NCBI RefSeq assembly: GCF_003096595.1
Contig: NZ_QEKO01000002.1
Span: 373,064-437,063 of the forward strand
Direction: 5' to 3'
Source of the DNA: Pusillimonas noertemannii
GTDB lineage: Bacteria; Pseudomonadota; Gammaproteobacteria; Burkholderiales; Burkholderiaceae_B
DNA: 64,000 nt
Shown here piece by piece: positions 40,955 through 49,816 of this stretch. The translations under genes and the position numbers were made by a program. Each line of letters opens with the position of its first letter. The stretch's first letter is position 1. The notes beneath the pieces are model-generated. The model had not been told where the DNA came from, did no database searches, and saw nothing but the letters and a program-made list of their open reading frames with translations.

Positions 40955-42004
40955 TCATTCTTTCTTTTCGCCTTCCTTGTCGCCGCCCTTCTCGCTGTGC
41001 CTGCCACTGCGCCCATTGGCGCCAGCATCCTGGGCGACTGCCAGCGTAGGCGTCGGCCCAGCCGCCGGGGCCGGCGCGCTGCGTATGCCGGCGTCGCCCG
41101 CCAGGCCGGCGAGCAGGGCCTTGGCCTCGAGCGCAGCCGATTGGCCGTCACCCGTGACAAGAACCGTTCGTCCGCCGTTGGCGGCGGCATCCCTCAAGGC
41201 CTCGAGGCGATTGATCTCCATCATGAAGGCCATTGCATCTTCGTCGGTCAAGGTGGTGTCTTCGCGGAAAGCGGCCAAGGCCTTGGCGTTGCCTTCGGCG
41301 ATGATGCTGCGGCTTTCCGCAATGCCGCGCGCGGTAATGGCCATGGCCATGGCCGATGCCTCGGCGCTCTTGGTGCGCTTGATCTTCTCGGCCTCGCCGT
41401 CGTTCTGCGCGGCTTCCAGGCGACGCTGCGAGGACAGCACCTCGTTGAAGGCGGAAACCATTTCCGCCGTAGGCCTGGGGTCGTCTATAAGCACCGCCCT
41501 GATTTCATAGCCATAATCATGCATGGCTTCGTCGAGCGACTCGCGCACGGTCCGGGTGAACTCGTCGCGATCGGTGTAAAGCTGGTCAAAGGTCTTGGTG
41601 GCGGCCACGGCCCGCGCCTCGGTGGCCACGTAAGATTCAATCTGCTCTTCGGGATTGTGCAGCTCGTAGAAGGCCGCCTTGATCTGGCTGGGCGTAACCC
41701 GATACTGCAAGCTGATCGGCATGGTGACGAAGGCGTTGTCCCTAGACTTGACGCCCAACTGCAGGGCGATCTGCTTGGTCTGCAAAGAGAACGCCCGGCG
41801 GGCAATCTGCAGGGGCCACGGCAGCTTGATCGACAGCCCCGCGGAGCGATAGCCGCTATAACGTCCGAAGGTCTCGAGCACCCGGGCATGCTGCTGCGGC
41901 GTGATGACAAAAATGGACTTCACCCACAATACGGCCACGACCACCCAGAATATATTGAAGGCCGTGTAGGTAAGCGATGTCAGGAAATCGAAGATACTTT
42001 CCAT
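40955..42004 (-). CDS. SPFH/Band-7 family membrane protein
   Basis: 349 residues from ATG 42004 (GTG 42016 is possible). One N-terminal membrane helix (FNIFWVVVAVLWVKSIFVI) is followed by the SPFH domain (VITPQQHARVLETFGRYSGY, PISLQYRVTPSQIKAAFYEL) and a long Ala/Glu-rich coiled coil (EVLSSQRRLEAAQNDGEAEK). The C-terminus is Pro/Ala-rich then charged. Such proteins are inner-membrane scaffolds linked to HflK/HflC or stomatin-like functions. The short distance to DUF3617 genes does not suggest a shared pathway. Confidence 0.85.
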   Translation of the reverse strand: MESIFDFLTSLTYTAFNIFWVVVAVLWVKSIFVITPQQHARVLETFGRYSGYRSAGLSIKLPWPLQIARRAFSLQTKQIALQLGVKSRDNAFVTMPISLQYRVTPSQIKAAFYELHNPEEQIESYVATEARAVAATKTFDQLYTDRDEFTRTVRESLDEAMHDYGYEIRAVLIDDPRPTAEMVSAFNEVLSSQRRLEAAQNDGEAEKIKRTKSAEASAMAMAITARGIAESRSIIAEGNAKALAAFREDTTLTDEDAMAFMMEINRLEALRDAAANGGRTVLVTGDGQSAALEAKALLAGLAGDAGIRSAPAPAAGPTPTLAVAQDAGANGRSGRHSEKGGDKEGEKKE

Positions 42005-42217
42005 ATAAAGCGCCACTCTTCTACAAGTGTTGAAACACAGGGACGCATTATATGGACATCAACTTACCATTCCATGTGTAGATGTAATCATTGTTCAGTC
42101 CATGTATCTTGCCCGAAATGAAAACAACGCTGGTCTGCCTCCGGCCCAGCGATTGCAGGCGGCGGGCCCTTTCAGTAAAGTGGCAAGACCCATGAACAAC
42201 GAAACGGATCGCAGCCT

Positions 42218-44266
42218 ATGACGCAGCCCCAGTGGATGATATTGGCCATTCTGGTCGCAACGCTGGGGTTGTTTCTTTATGGGCGCTGGCGGCATGACAT
42301 CGTATCGGCCGCGGCGCTGCTTGCCGCCGTGCTGGTGGGGCTGGTTCCCGCCCAGGACGCGTTCGCGGGCTTTGCGCATCCGGCGGTGGTTACGGTGGCC
42401 TGCGTGCTGATACTCAGCGGCGCGCTGCTGCACACCGGCGTGGTCGACATGGTGGCGCAACGCGTTCTGCCCACCAATACGGGGCCTACCGTGGCCATCT
42501 TTGCCCTGGTCATCCTGGCGGCCTTCTTGTCCAGCTTCATGAACAACGTCGGCGCCCTGGCGCTGCTCATGCCCATTGCAATACAGATGGCGCAGCGCCA
42601 CGAAATCGCGCCGGGAAAGATCCTGATGCCGCTTTCTTTCGCAACGATACTGGGCGGCATGACCACGCTCATAGGCACACCCTCCAACCTGATCGTCTCC
42701 AGCTTCCGTACCCAGGAAGGTGTAAACGGGTACCAGATGTTCGACTTTGCGCCGGTGGGCGTGGCGGTGGCGGTGGGCGGCCTGCTGTTCATCGGCTTCA
42801 TCGGCTGGCGCATCGTTCCCGCTCGCGAGCGCGCCGGCGCAGATTCCTTCGACACAGGTTCTTACCTGACTGAAGCCCGTGTGGCCGCCAAGTCGAAAGC
42901 CGTCGGCATGACCCTGCACGAGGCCGAAGCCGCCCTGGAGGACGCCGACGCGCAAATCATCAGCCTGGTGCGCAACGAGGTCCGCGTATCGCCCTATGCC
43001 GCCGGGCCGCTGCGCGAGAACGACGTCGTGCTGATCGAGGCCGACCCCGAGGCGCTGGCCGGCGCGCTGGACAGCCTGGGTCTGGTTTTCGGCGAAGGAA
43101 AGAGCAAGGAAGAGGAAGAGGCGGAGGAAGAGGATTCGACGGCGGAGGCCGAAGGCGAGGGCCAGGCCGAGACCGACGGTAGGCTCCAAAGGGCCTCTTC
43201 AACCGAGGCCGTCCAAGCTGCGCCCGGCGGCGCGGCGCGCAATCGGATCGAACCGCGCTCGAATCTGAATGCCGAGGGCGACGACGGAGATATCAACGCA
43301 AAAAGCCACGGGGACAGCCACGGCGATGGCAATGGCATCGACGAGGCCGGCGAGCCTTTGCAAGACGAAGAAGAACAAAGCAAGAAGATAGAGCGCTCCG
43401 CCAAGCTCGACGATGCAGAGCTGATCGAATTGGTGATCTTGCCGGGTTCGAGCCTGCTGGGGCGCAGCGCCAGCGACCTCGACCTGCGCAAGCGCTATGG
43501 GATCAACCTTCTGGCCATTTCCCGACAGGGCTCGCGCATCCACAGCCGAGTGCGCCACACCGCCCTGCGCGATGGCGACGTGTTGCTGATGCAAGGCGCC
43601 GGCGAACTGGTCTCGGAGTTTGCCTCGGATACGGGATGCGCCCCGCTGGCGCCCCGCTCGCTGCGTTCTCCGGACCGCAAGAAAATGTTCACCGCGGCCG
43701 GCATCATGATTCTTTCGGTGGGCCTTACCGCCGCGGGCCTGCTGCCAGCGGCCATCAGCTTTCTGCTGGGCGTACTGCTGGTGATGGTGCTTAGGGTGCT
43801 GCCCCTGCGCAAGATGTATGAGTCCGTTGACTGGCCTGTCATTGTGCTGCTGGGCGCCCTGCTGCCCGTTGCACAGGCGGCCGAAGACACCGGCCTGGCT
43901 AAACTGATCGCCGTGTTCCTGCTTGAGAACGTGGCGCAGGGCAATGCCATTCTTGCCCTGGCGGTAGTGCTGGCGGTAACCATGACCTTGTCCGACGTCA
44001 TCAACAACGCCGCAACCGCCGCCATCATGTGCCCCATCGCCATCGGCACCGCGAACCAGCTCGGCGTCAGCGCCGACCCCTACCTGATGGCCGTGGCCAT
44101 CGGCGCCTCGGCGGCCTTCCTGACCCCCATCGGCCACCAGAACAACACGCTCATCCTGGGCCCGGGCGGCTTCCGCTTCGGCGACTACTGGCGCCTGGGC
44201 CTGCCGCTGGAGATTGCGCTGGGCATCGTGGCCATACCGATGCTGCTGCTGGTGTGGCCGCTTTGA
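42218..44266 (+). CDS. SLC13-type permease with two RCK_C domains and acidic linker
   Basis: 682 residues. N-terminal and C-terminal membrane halves (about 1-195 and 490-682) flank two TrkA-C/RCK_C domains (about 210-290 and 395-485). The motif FMNNVGALALLMPIAIQMAQ and later DVINNAATAAIMCPIA and SAAFLTPIGHQNNTLILGPG mark the SLC13/CitM-type carrier fold, which takes up dicarboxylates, sulfate or similar anions. Between the two RCK_C domains lies an unusual 95-residue stretch dominated by Glu, Ala and Gly (about 295-390). It is monocistronic. Confidence 0.85.
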   Translation: MTQPQWMILAILVATLGLFLYGRWRHDIVSAAALLAAVLVGLVPAQDAFAGFAHPAVVTVACVLILSGALLHTGVVDMVAQRVLPTNTGPTVAIFALVILAAFLSSFMNNVGALALLMPIAIQMAQRHEIAPGKILMPLSFATILGGMTTLIGTPSNLIVSSFRTQEGVNGYQMFDFAPVGVAVAVGGLLFIGFIGWRIVPARERAGADSFDTGSYLTEARVAAKSKAVGMTLHEAEAALEDADAQIISLVRNEVRVSPYAAGPLRENDVVLIEADPEALAGALDSLGLVFGEGKSKEEEEAEEEDSTAEAEGEGQAETDGRLQRASSTEAVQAAPGGAARNRIEPRSNLNAEGDDGDINAKSHGDSHGDGNGIDEAGEPLQDEEEQSKKIERSAKLDDAELIELVILPGSSLLGRSASDLDLRKRYGINLLAISRQGSRIHSRVRHTALRDGDVLLMQGAGELVSEFASDTGCAPLAPRSLRSPDRKKMFTAAGIMILSVGLTAAGLLPAAISFLLGVLLVMVLRVLPLRKMYESVDWPVIVLLGALLPVAQAAEDTGLAKLIAVFLLENVAQGNAILALAVVLAVTMTLSDVINNAATAAIMCPIAIGTANQLGVSADPYLMAVAIGASAAFLTPIGHQNNTLILGPGGFRFGDYWRLGLPLEIALGIVAIPMLLLVWPL

Positions 44267-44284
44267 AGCCGGTAGGCACCGCAG

Positions 44285-44404
44285 TCATAAGTCGTGAGGG
44301 CCGAACATCGACTTCCATTCCGTAGGCGACAGGCCCGTGAACTTCCGGAAACGGCTGGAGAAATAGTACTGCGCTCGCCCTCGCGCGAAACCGACGACAT
44401 CTGG
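44285..44404 (-). pseudogene. C-terminal remnant of an AraC-family regulator
   Basis: The last 39 codons of this leftward frame (VGFARGRAQYYFSSRFRKFT, then GLSPTEWKSMF and stop) reproduce the AraC/XylS second helix-turn-helix signature (VGFxxxxYFxxxFxxxxGxSPxxxR). Nothing upstream resembles the rest of an AraC protein; the frame runs into the VOC gene on the other strand. This is a truncated relic, perhaps the regulator once linked to the VOC gene or permease. Confidence 0.6.
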
Positions 44405-44515
44405 CCCGCCGAAGCTAAAATAAAATATCAGGAGGGCCGCAGGCACGGAAGAAGGCTCGGCGGCAAAGCATGCCGCGCCCGGCCCGGCACCCCAATACTC
44501 ATCAAAGGAACCACC

Positions 44516-44905
44516 ATGACAGCAAAGCTCAGGCATTTCGCCATCTGTGTAAGCGACCTCGAGGCCGCCGCCGAGTTCTACCAGAAGGTATTCGGGCTTG
44601 AGCGCGTGGGCGAGGAAACACTTGAAATGGGCTCGGGGGTCTATCTTAGCGACGGCGTGGTGAACCTGGCGCTGCTGAAGGGCTCGCCGGGCAGCGCGAT
44701 GGACGGCTATGTGGGCTCGCATCATTTCGGCTTCATCGTCGAAGATTCCGAAGCGGCCGCCCAGGCCATCGAGCAGCATGGCGGCAAGTTCTTCTTCAGC
44801 CTGGGCGATCCCGAGAAGCACAATTTCGAGCAGAAGTTCAAAGACCCCGACGGCATTGTGTTTGATATTTCAAGCAAGGGCTGGCTGGGTTCTTCACGCG
44901 ACTAA
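44516..44905 (+). CDS. VOC-family (glyoxalase/bleomycin resistance) protein
   Basis: 129 residues. RHFAICVSDLEAAAEFYQKV at the N-terminus and HHFGFIVEDSEAAAQAIEQH in the second half are the two beta-alpha-beta-beta-beta modules of the vicinal-oxygen-chelate fold, with metal ligands in H7, E- and H-positions (KDPDGIVFDIS near the end). It could be a dioxygenase, isomerase or epimerase. AAAGGAACC precedes ATG 44516. Confidence 0.82.
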   Translation: MTAKLRHFAICVSDLEAAAEFYQKVFGLERVGEETLEMGSGVYLSDGVVNLALLKGSPGSAMDGYVGSHHFGFIVEDSEAAAQAIEQHGGKFFFSLGDPEKHNFEQKFKDPDGIVFDISSKGWLGSSRD

Positions 44906-44999
44906 TCCCTTGCCGGGCATAAGCCGCAGACCATCGCGGCCCGTCTCTTGATGTCAGGCACCGGGCTCCAGCAAGCCTGGCCGCAAAGGCCGGGCATGC

Positions 45000-45914
45000 T
45001 CAGTCCCTTAGCGGCTTGGCTTCATCGGGCCAGTCTTGAACCCCGCGGTAGCGCTCAAGCTCGGCGGCGACATCAATGCCGAAATCCGCCAAGGGACCGG
45101 CCAGGATCCGGGCATTCTGCTCCAGCACTTCCTGCGACGGCAGGCCAGAAGGCACGGCGACGATGACGCGGTTGCCGTCCATGCGCCCGCGCAGATTGAA
45201 GAAGGGACCGAACACGGCGGCATAGGTGGCCGACTCGCGATCGTACATCTGGCTTTGGGCAAAAGAATTGGCCACCAGTACGCCCCGGCTCGACAAAATG
45301 CCCTTGACCTGCTCCATGAATTCCACCGTAAGCAAGTGGGCGGGTATGTAGTCTATGTCGAAGGCATCGAGCATGACCATATCGTAGGTGGCGCCTTCGC
45401 GATGCGCCCGCTCGACGAACTCTCTGCCGTCTTGCACAAACACCCGCTGCCGCGGGCCCGGCTCGTAGCCGAAGTACCGCTGGGCCACTTTTACAACGGC
45501 CGGGTCTATCTCGACGCTGTCGATCACCGCGCCGGGCACGATGCGGGCCAGCGCGGTGGGCAGGGTTCCGCCCCCCAGCCCGATGATCAGGATGCGTTCG
45601 GGCGCAGGCTGCGCCAGCAGGGCGCCGGCCATCATGCGTGTGTACTCGAACACCATCGTATCGGGCTCGGCCAGGCGGAAACAGGTCTGGCGCCCGGTGG
45701 TGTCCATGGCGCCGAAGCTCATGCAGCGCTCGCCCTGGCGGTCGTAGACAACCACGGTGTCGAAGCGGGAGGGCTCTTCGCGGACCAGCCGCAAGCCGCT
45801 GTCCACATTCGAAGCGGGCGCAAGAAACTTGACGGCGGCCAGTGCAGCCAGCGCAATCACGGCAAGACCCGCAATAATCAGCCAGACCCGACGCCCCGCC
45901 GAAGCATTCATCAA
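45000..45914 (-). CDS. Spermidine-synthase-like protein with N-terminal membrane anchor
   Basis: 304 residues. One membrane helix (VWLIIAGLAVIALAALAAVK) precedes a Rossmann methyltransferase-like domain: RILIIGLGGGTLPTALARI, VIDSVEIDPAVVKVAQRYFG, VFVQDGREFVE and MVMLDAFDIDYIPAHLLTVE. This is the spermine/spermidine synthase fold, but the anchor and lack of the full polyamine-site signature suggest a related aminopropyl or methyl transferase, or a non-catalytic relative. It reads alone leftward. Confidence 0.75.
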   Translation of the reverse strand: MMNASAGRRVWLIIAGLAVIALAALAAVKFLAPASNVDSGLRLVREEPSRFDTVVVYDRQGERCMSFGAMDTTGRQTCFRLAEPDTMVFEYTRMMAGALLAQPAPERILIIGLGGGTLPTALARIVPGAVIDSVEIDPAVVKVAQRYFGYEPGPRQRVFVQDGREFVERAHREGATYDMVMLDAFDIDYIPAHLLTVEFMEQVKGILSSRGVLVANSFAQSQMYDRESATYAAVFGPFFNLRGRMDGNRVIVAVPSGLPSQEVLEQNARILAGPLADFGIDVAAELERYRGVQDWPDEAKPLRD

Positions 45915-46024
45915 CAGCCTCCATACTTTGCGATATTGCCGACAATGGTAATCTCGATCCCGCGGCGATGCACCGCATTGATCGGCCCTATACTTCGATT
46001 TCCACCATCACTTCCCCCACGACC

Positions 46025-47719
46025 ATGCTCGAAACCGTTTTTTCCTTTGCCGGGGGGCTCGGTCTTTTCCTGATAGGCATGATGCTGCTGTCGGAGGGTC
46101 TGGTGGCTTTTGCCGGGGGCTCTTTGCAAAGAGTGCTGCTGGCCATGACAGGCAGGCCCATCAAGGCATTTGCGTCGGGCGCGCTGCTTACCACGCTGGC
46201 CCAGTCGTCCACAGCCACCACCGTCACGCTCATAGGCTTCGTCAGCGCGGGGCTGATCACATTCACCCAGGCGATCGGCGTCGTCATCGGGGCCAGCTTC
46301 GGCAATACGGCTACGGGCTGGATCGTGGCCGGGCTCGGCCTGAAGGTCAGCCTGGGGCTGTATACGCTGCCCCTGATAGGCATAGGCGCGCTGCTGAAGC
46401 TGCTGGGCAAGGGCGCAACCAGCGATCTGGGCCGCGCGCTGGCGGGCTTCGGCATGCTGTTCCTGGGCCTGAGCACGCTGCAGGACGGCATGCAGGGGCT
46501 GGCCGGTTCGTTCAGCCTGGCCCACCTTCCCTCCGGCGGCTATGGCGCCCACCTGCTCATCATGCTGATCGGCGTGGCGCTGACCGCCGTGCTTCAATCG
46601 TCGACGGCCGCCATTGCCATGACCCTGACGGCGCTGGACGCCGGCGCCGTCAACTTCGACCAAGCCGCCGCCATGGTGGTGGGCGCGGCAATCGGCACGA
46701 CGCTGACCGGGGCGCTGGTGGCCATAGGCGGCACCATCTATGCCAAGCGCACCGCGGTGGCCTACATTCTGTTCAACGTGGTCTCGGGGCTGATCGCCCT
46801 GTTGCTGCTGCCCTTTTTCCTGCCGGCCCTGTATGCCGTGGGGGCCAGCATGGACGTCGTTCCCGGCGCGCTGGCCCTGGCCGCCTTCCATAGTTCCTTC
46901 ATGGCGCTTGGCGCCATTATCTTCCTGCCCTTCACCCGCCAGTTCGCGGCCCTGGTCCAGCGCCTGGTGCGCGGACGCGCCGCGCGGGTGGAGCATCACC
47001 TGGACTCCAGCCTGCTGGGCATGCCCACCGTGGCGCTCGAGGCCTCGCAACGCACGCTGCGGCAGATCGCCCTGAACCTCATACAGCTGTATCGCCAGGT
47101 ACTGGACAAGGCCGTGCCCGGCTCGGCGCACGAAGACCTGGGCGAGATGAAGCAGGTGCTGGACGAGGCCTACGAGTTCGTCGCGCGCATACAGCTTCCC
47201 CCGAACGACGCGCATCTGAACGAGAGACGCAGCGCGCAACTGCATGCGGTGGACCACCTGCTGCGCCTGGGCAGCCGTATCTGGAATGTACTGGACAGCG
47301 ATACCGACTTCGGCAGCCCGCAATATGACGACGCGGCAAAGCAGGCGCGGCGTGTTGCGGTGGTGGCGCAAGAGGGCCTGGGCGGCGACCGAACCCAAGC
47401 CGGCTGGACCGCGCAGCTCGAGGCAGGCTCGACAGCTCTTGCCGGCCGGCTGCGCGAAGCCCGGCGCGCACTGCTGGCCGAGCCTGTCGCCGAAGGCGAA
47501 GCCGGCCATACATTGCGCACGACTGAAATCTATCGATGGTTCGAGAGAACCGCGGCCCACATCTGGCGGGCCTGCCATTATCTGGCGCTAGCCGAGAACA
47601 GCGTGTCGGTACAGGCGGACCCGCCGCCGGCGGAAAGTGGCGAGGCCGCCCCAGCGGCGGCCGGCCCACTGGCGACCGGCGCAGGCGAAGCGATTCAAGG
47701 CGCGCACGACAGCCGCTGA
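46025..47719 (+). CDS. Na/Pi cotransporter family protein with PhoU-like C-terminus
   Basis: 564 residues. The N-terminal half contains two inverted repeats with the signature QSSTATT and QSSTAAI, each in a membrane helix pair, as in NptA/YjbB sodium-phosphate carriers. A helical PhoU-like tail follows from about residue 330 (LDSSLLGMPTVALEASQRTL). It would import or export phosphate at the inner membrane. ATG 46025 was chosen because the upstream residues lack a ribosome-binding site and are not membrane-like. Confidence 0.88.
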   Translation: MLETVFSFAGGLGLFLIGMMLLSEGLVAFAGGSLQRVLLAMTGRPIKAFASGALLTTLAQSSTATTVTLIGFVSAGLITFTQAIGVVIGASFGNTATGWIVAGLGLKVSLGLYTLPLIGIGALLKLLGKGATSDLGRALAGFGMLFLGLSTLQDGMQGLAGSFSLAHLPSGGYGAHLLIMLIGVALTAVLQSSTAAIAMTLTALDAGAVNFDQAAAMVVGAAIGTTLTGALVAIGGTIYAKRTAVAYILFNVVSGLIALLLLPFFLPALYAVGASMDVVPGALALAAFHSSFMALGAIIFLPFTRQFAALVQRLVRGRAARVEHHLDSSLLGMPTVALEASQRTLRQIALNLIQLYRQVLDKAVPGSAHEDLGEMKQVLDEAYEFVARIQLPPNDAHLNERRSAQLHAVDHLLRLGSRIWNVLDSDTDFGSPQYDDAAKQARRVAVVAQEGLGGDRTQAGWTAQLEAGSTALAGRLREARRALLAEPVAEGEAGHTLRTTEIYRWFERTAAHIWRACHYLALAENSVSVQADPPPAESGEAAPAAAGPLATGAGEAIQGAHDSR

Positions 47720-47787
47720 CGCATCGGCAGGCCCCGCGCCGAGGCTCCTCTCTTGAAGCCGCCGCCCCCAAGCGGACCACCAGCGCC

Positions 47788-48504
47788 CTATCTTGCGAGC
47801 TTCTCGATGTAAGCCAGCACATCGTCCAGGAACATGACGTCGGCATACTTCATCTGCATGTCGAGCAGGTTTACCTTGTGGCTGAGCGTGTTGCGGTCGA
47901 AGACGCATTCTTCGACCACGCATACGCCGTAGCCATTCATGAAGGCATCGGAAACACTGGCGCGGATGCAGCCGCTGGTCGAGTTGCCGCACACGATGAT
48001 GGAGTCGGCCCGGAGCTGGGTAAGCCGCGCGCCCAGGGCCGTACCGAAGAAGGCGCTGGCCCGGGGCTTGGGAATGACCACTTCGGTGTCCAGGGCGGCC
48101 AGCTGCGAGAACAGGGAATAGTTCCACTCGGTCTCGTTGTTGCGCGGCCGTTCTCTTTTGGTGGAATAGATGCCCGGGCCGAAGGTGGGCTCGAGCTCGG
48201 CGCGCGTGGTGTGTAATACAGGAATGCCTGCGGTGCGCGCCGCCGCCATCAGCTTCTTCGTGGGTTCTATGGCGGCCCAGGCCGAAGGGCCGCATGTGGA
48301 CGGAAAACGCTTTATCGCGTCTTTCAAGGGCTCTGCCCGGTCGCCGAATACGGCGTTGTAGTTGTCGATGCACAGCAGGGCCGGGCGCTCTCCCAGGCCG
48401 GCGAAGCCGCCGTAGTACGGGCTTATCTCGCGGATTTCGTCGTTGATCAGGTCTTCCCAGACATGAGGCCTTCTTGACCCACTTGCGATGGTTTGTGCGC
48501 TCAT
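47788..48504 (-). CDS. Isochorismatase-like cysteine hydrolase
   Basis: 238 residues. The triad is D47 (LCIDNYNAVF), K146 (IPKPRAS) and C179 (GNSTSGCIRAS). These are the catalytic residues of the isochorismatase-like superfamily, which includes N-carbamoylsarcosine amidases, nicotinamidases and maleamate amidases. ATG 48504 overlaps the stop of the upstream solute-binding protein (ATGA). The pair therefore looks like import followed by hydrolysis of an amide-type ligand. Confidence 0.88.
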   Translation of the reverse strand: MSAQTIASGSRRPHVWEDLINDEIREISPYYGGFAGLGERPALLCIDNYNAVFGDRAEPLKDAIKRFPSTCGPSAWAAIEPTKKLMAAARTAGIPVLHTTRAELEPTFGPGIYSTKRERPRNNETEWNYSLFSQLAALDTEVVIPKPRASAFFGTALGARLTQLRADSIIVCGNSTSGCIRASVSDAFMNGYGVCVVEECVFDRNTLSHKVNLLDMQMKYADVMFLDDVLAYIEKLAR

Positions 48505-49562
48505 TTCGAGCCCTCCACGATGATCTGTTGATATAGGCCGCTCCATTTTTCCTGCTCGTCCAGGAACTTGTCCGGATCGACAAAACGCAGCGGCATCTGA
48601 TTGAGCCGGGTTTCGGCTTTTCGGCTGACGGGCACGAAGTCTTTTGAAAGCAGGATGGGCTGGGCCTCGTTCAGCATGAAGTCAAAGAACAGTACGGCGG
48701 CATTGGGATGCGGCGCATTGCGCGCCACGCCGGCGCCATTGGCGCGCGCAACGGCCGGTTCGATCACGAACCAGTCCAGATCGGCGCCCTCTTTCTTCAG
48801 TTGCTCGGCCTTGTAGTTGTAGACGGTAAGCGCCAGCGGCACTTCTCCCATGGCCACCAGCTTGGCCAGCAAGGTGTTGCCTATGCGCGCCGAAAAGCCG
48901 TTCTTTTGCGCAATATCGCGAAATAGCTGCAGCCCTTTTTCCTCCCCGAGCTCGCTGACGACGCCGGCGAACCAGTCGTCGTTGGTGGCCTCTACGCCAA
49001 GCTTGCCCTTCCACTTCGGGTCGAGCAGGTCGGCATAGCCACGGGGCAGTTCGTCCTTCTTCACGAGCTTGGTGTTGTAGGCCAGGGCGTAGATGTTCAG
49101 CCGGGTGGCCGTCCATTCGCCGTGCGGGGTCAGGGCCTGGGGAATAAGCTGGGCCTGGTGGGGAGACCGGACGCGCTGCAGCAGGCCTTCGCGGTGCAGC
49201 GCCTCCATCTCGGGGCCGTTCGTTTCAATCACGTCGACCTCGAACCGGCGCCCGTTTGCTTCGGCCACGACACGCTGCAGGGTCTTGGTGGCGGACCCCC
49301 TCCAGCTGTGTACCTTGATGCCGTATTTCTTTTCAAAGGCCTGGGCTATGGCGGCGAAATCCTCGCTCTGCATCGAGGTATAGACCAGTAGCTCGCCCTC
49401 GGCGCGCGCCCCTTCGACGAGTCGCTCATGCCTGTCCGAGCCGTCGTAGAGCGCGGCCTGCTGCACCGCCGAGCCCGCGTCGGAGGGCCGGGCCGCAAGA
49501 GACGGAGCGGCCAGCACTCCCCATGCCACAAGAACGGACAACAAGGCCGGCAAACCGCGCAT
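48501..49562 (-). CDS. Extracellular solute-binding protein, Fe3+/organic-type (copy B)
   Basis: 353 residues with signal peptide. It matches the protein at 38196-39239 along its length: EKKYGIKVHSWRG vs EKKYGIKVKSWRS, LLDPKWKGKLGVEA vs LLDPKWKGKLAIEA, GEVPLALTVYN identical, and NGAGVARNAPHPNAA vs SGAGVAKQAPHPNAA. It couples with an isochorismatase-like gene but no permease or ATPase. A perfect palindrome TGTTCTTT-TAT-AAAGAACA (49586-49604) lies in its promoter. Confidence 0.87.
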   Translation of the reverse strand: MRGLPALLSVLVAWGVLAAPSLAARPSDAGSAVQQAALYDGSDRHERLVEGARAEGELLVYTSMQSEDFAAIAQAFEKKYGIKVHSWRGSATKTLQRVVAEANGRRFEVDVIETNGPEMEALHREGLLQRVRSPHQAQLIPQALTPHGEWTATRLNIYALAYNTKLVKKDELPRGYADLLDPKWKGKLGVEATNDDWFAGVVSELGEEKGLQLFRDIAQKNGFSARIGNTLLAKLVAMGEVPLALTVYNYKAEQLKKEGADLDWFVIEPAVARANGAGVARNAPHPNAAVLFFDFMLNEAQPILLSKDFVPVSRKAETRLNQMPLRFVDPDKFLDEQEKWSGLYQQIIVEGSK

Positions 49563-49585
49563 GCTCCTTCTCCCTCAATTCCTTT

Positions 49586-49604
49586 TGTTCTTTTATAAAG
49601 AACA
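49586..49604. promoter_or_regulatory. Perfect palindrome TGTTCTTT-TAT-AAAGAACA (copy B promoter)
   Basis: Eight-base arms are perfect around TAT, 24 bases upstream of the solute-binding gene start (49562). Its TTCT-N7-AGAA core recurs at 39404-39420 before the paralogous gene. This is a strong operator candidate for a regulator controlling both transport genes and the coupled hydrolase. Confidence 0.6.
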
Positions 49605-49816
49605 CCGTTCTGAAATTATGATTGAAGTCGAAGGTATCAGTTGTCGGCTCTTGCTGTCAATGAGGCCCTCAGCCGCCGGCAAGCAGCAGCATGGCCAAGG
49701 CGCCCGCGGCCAGCGACAACACGGCGGCGCCGCCGCGAATCCGTATAATCCTCATTGAACTGAGCGTTAAGCCTGCAGCGCCGCCTTTCCCCTTCTTCCT
49801 TCGCGTGGTAGCCGAC

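Noticed and set aside
45911-47578. 555-residue leftward frame opposite the Na/Pi cotransporter
   Set aside because: Rich in Gly, His, Gln and Arg with no domain or signal; it is the usual antisense shadow of a high-GC gene.
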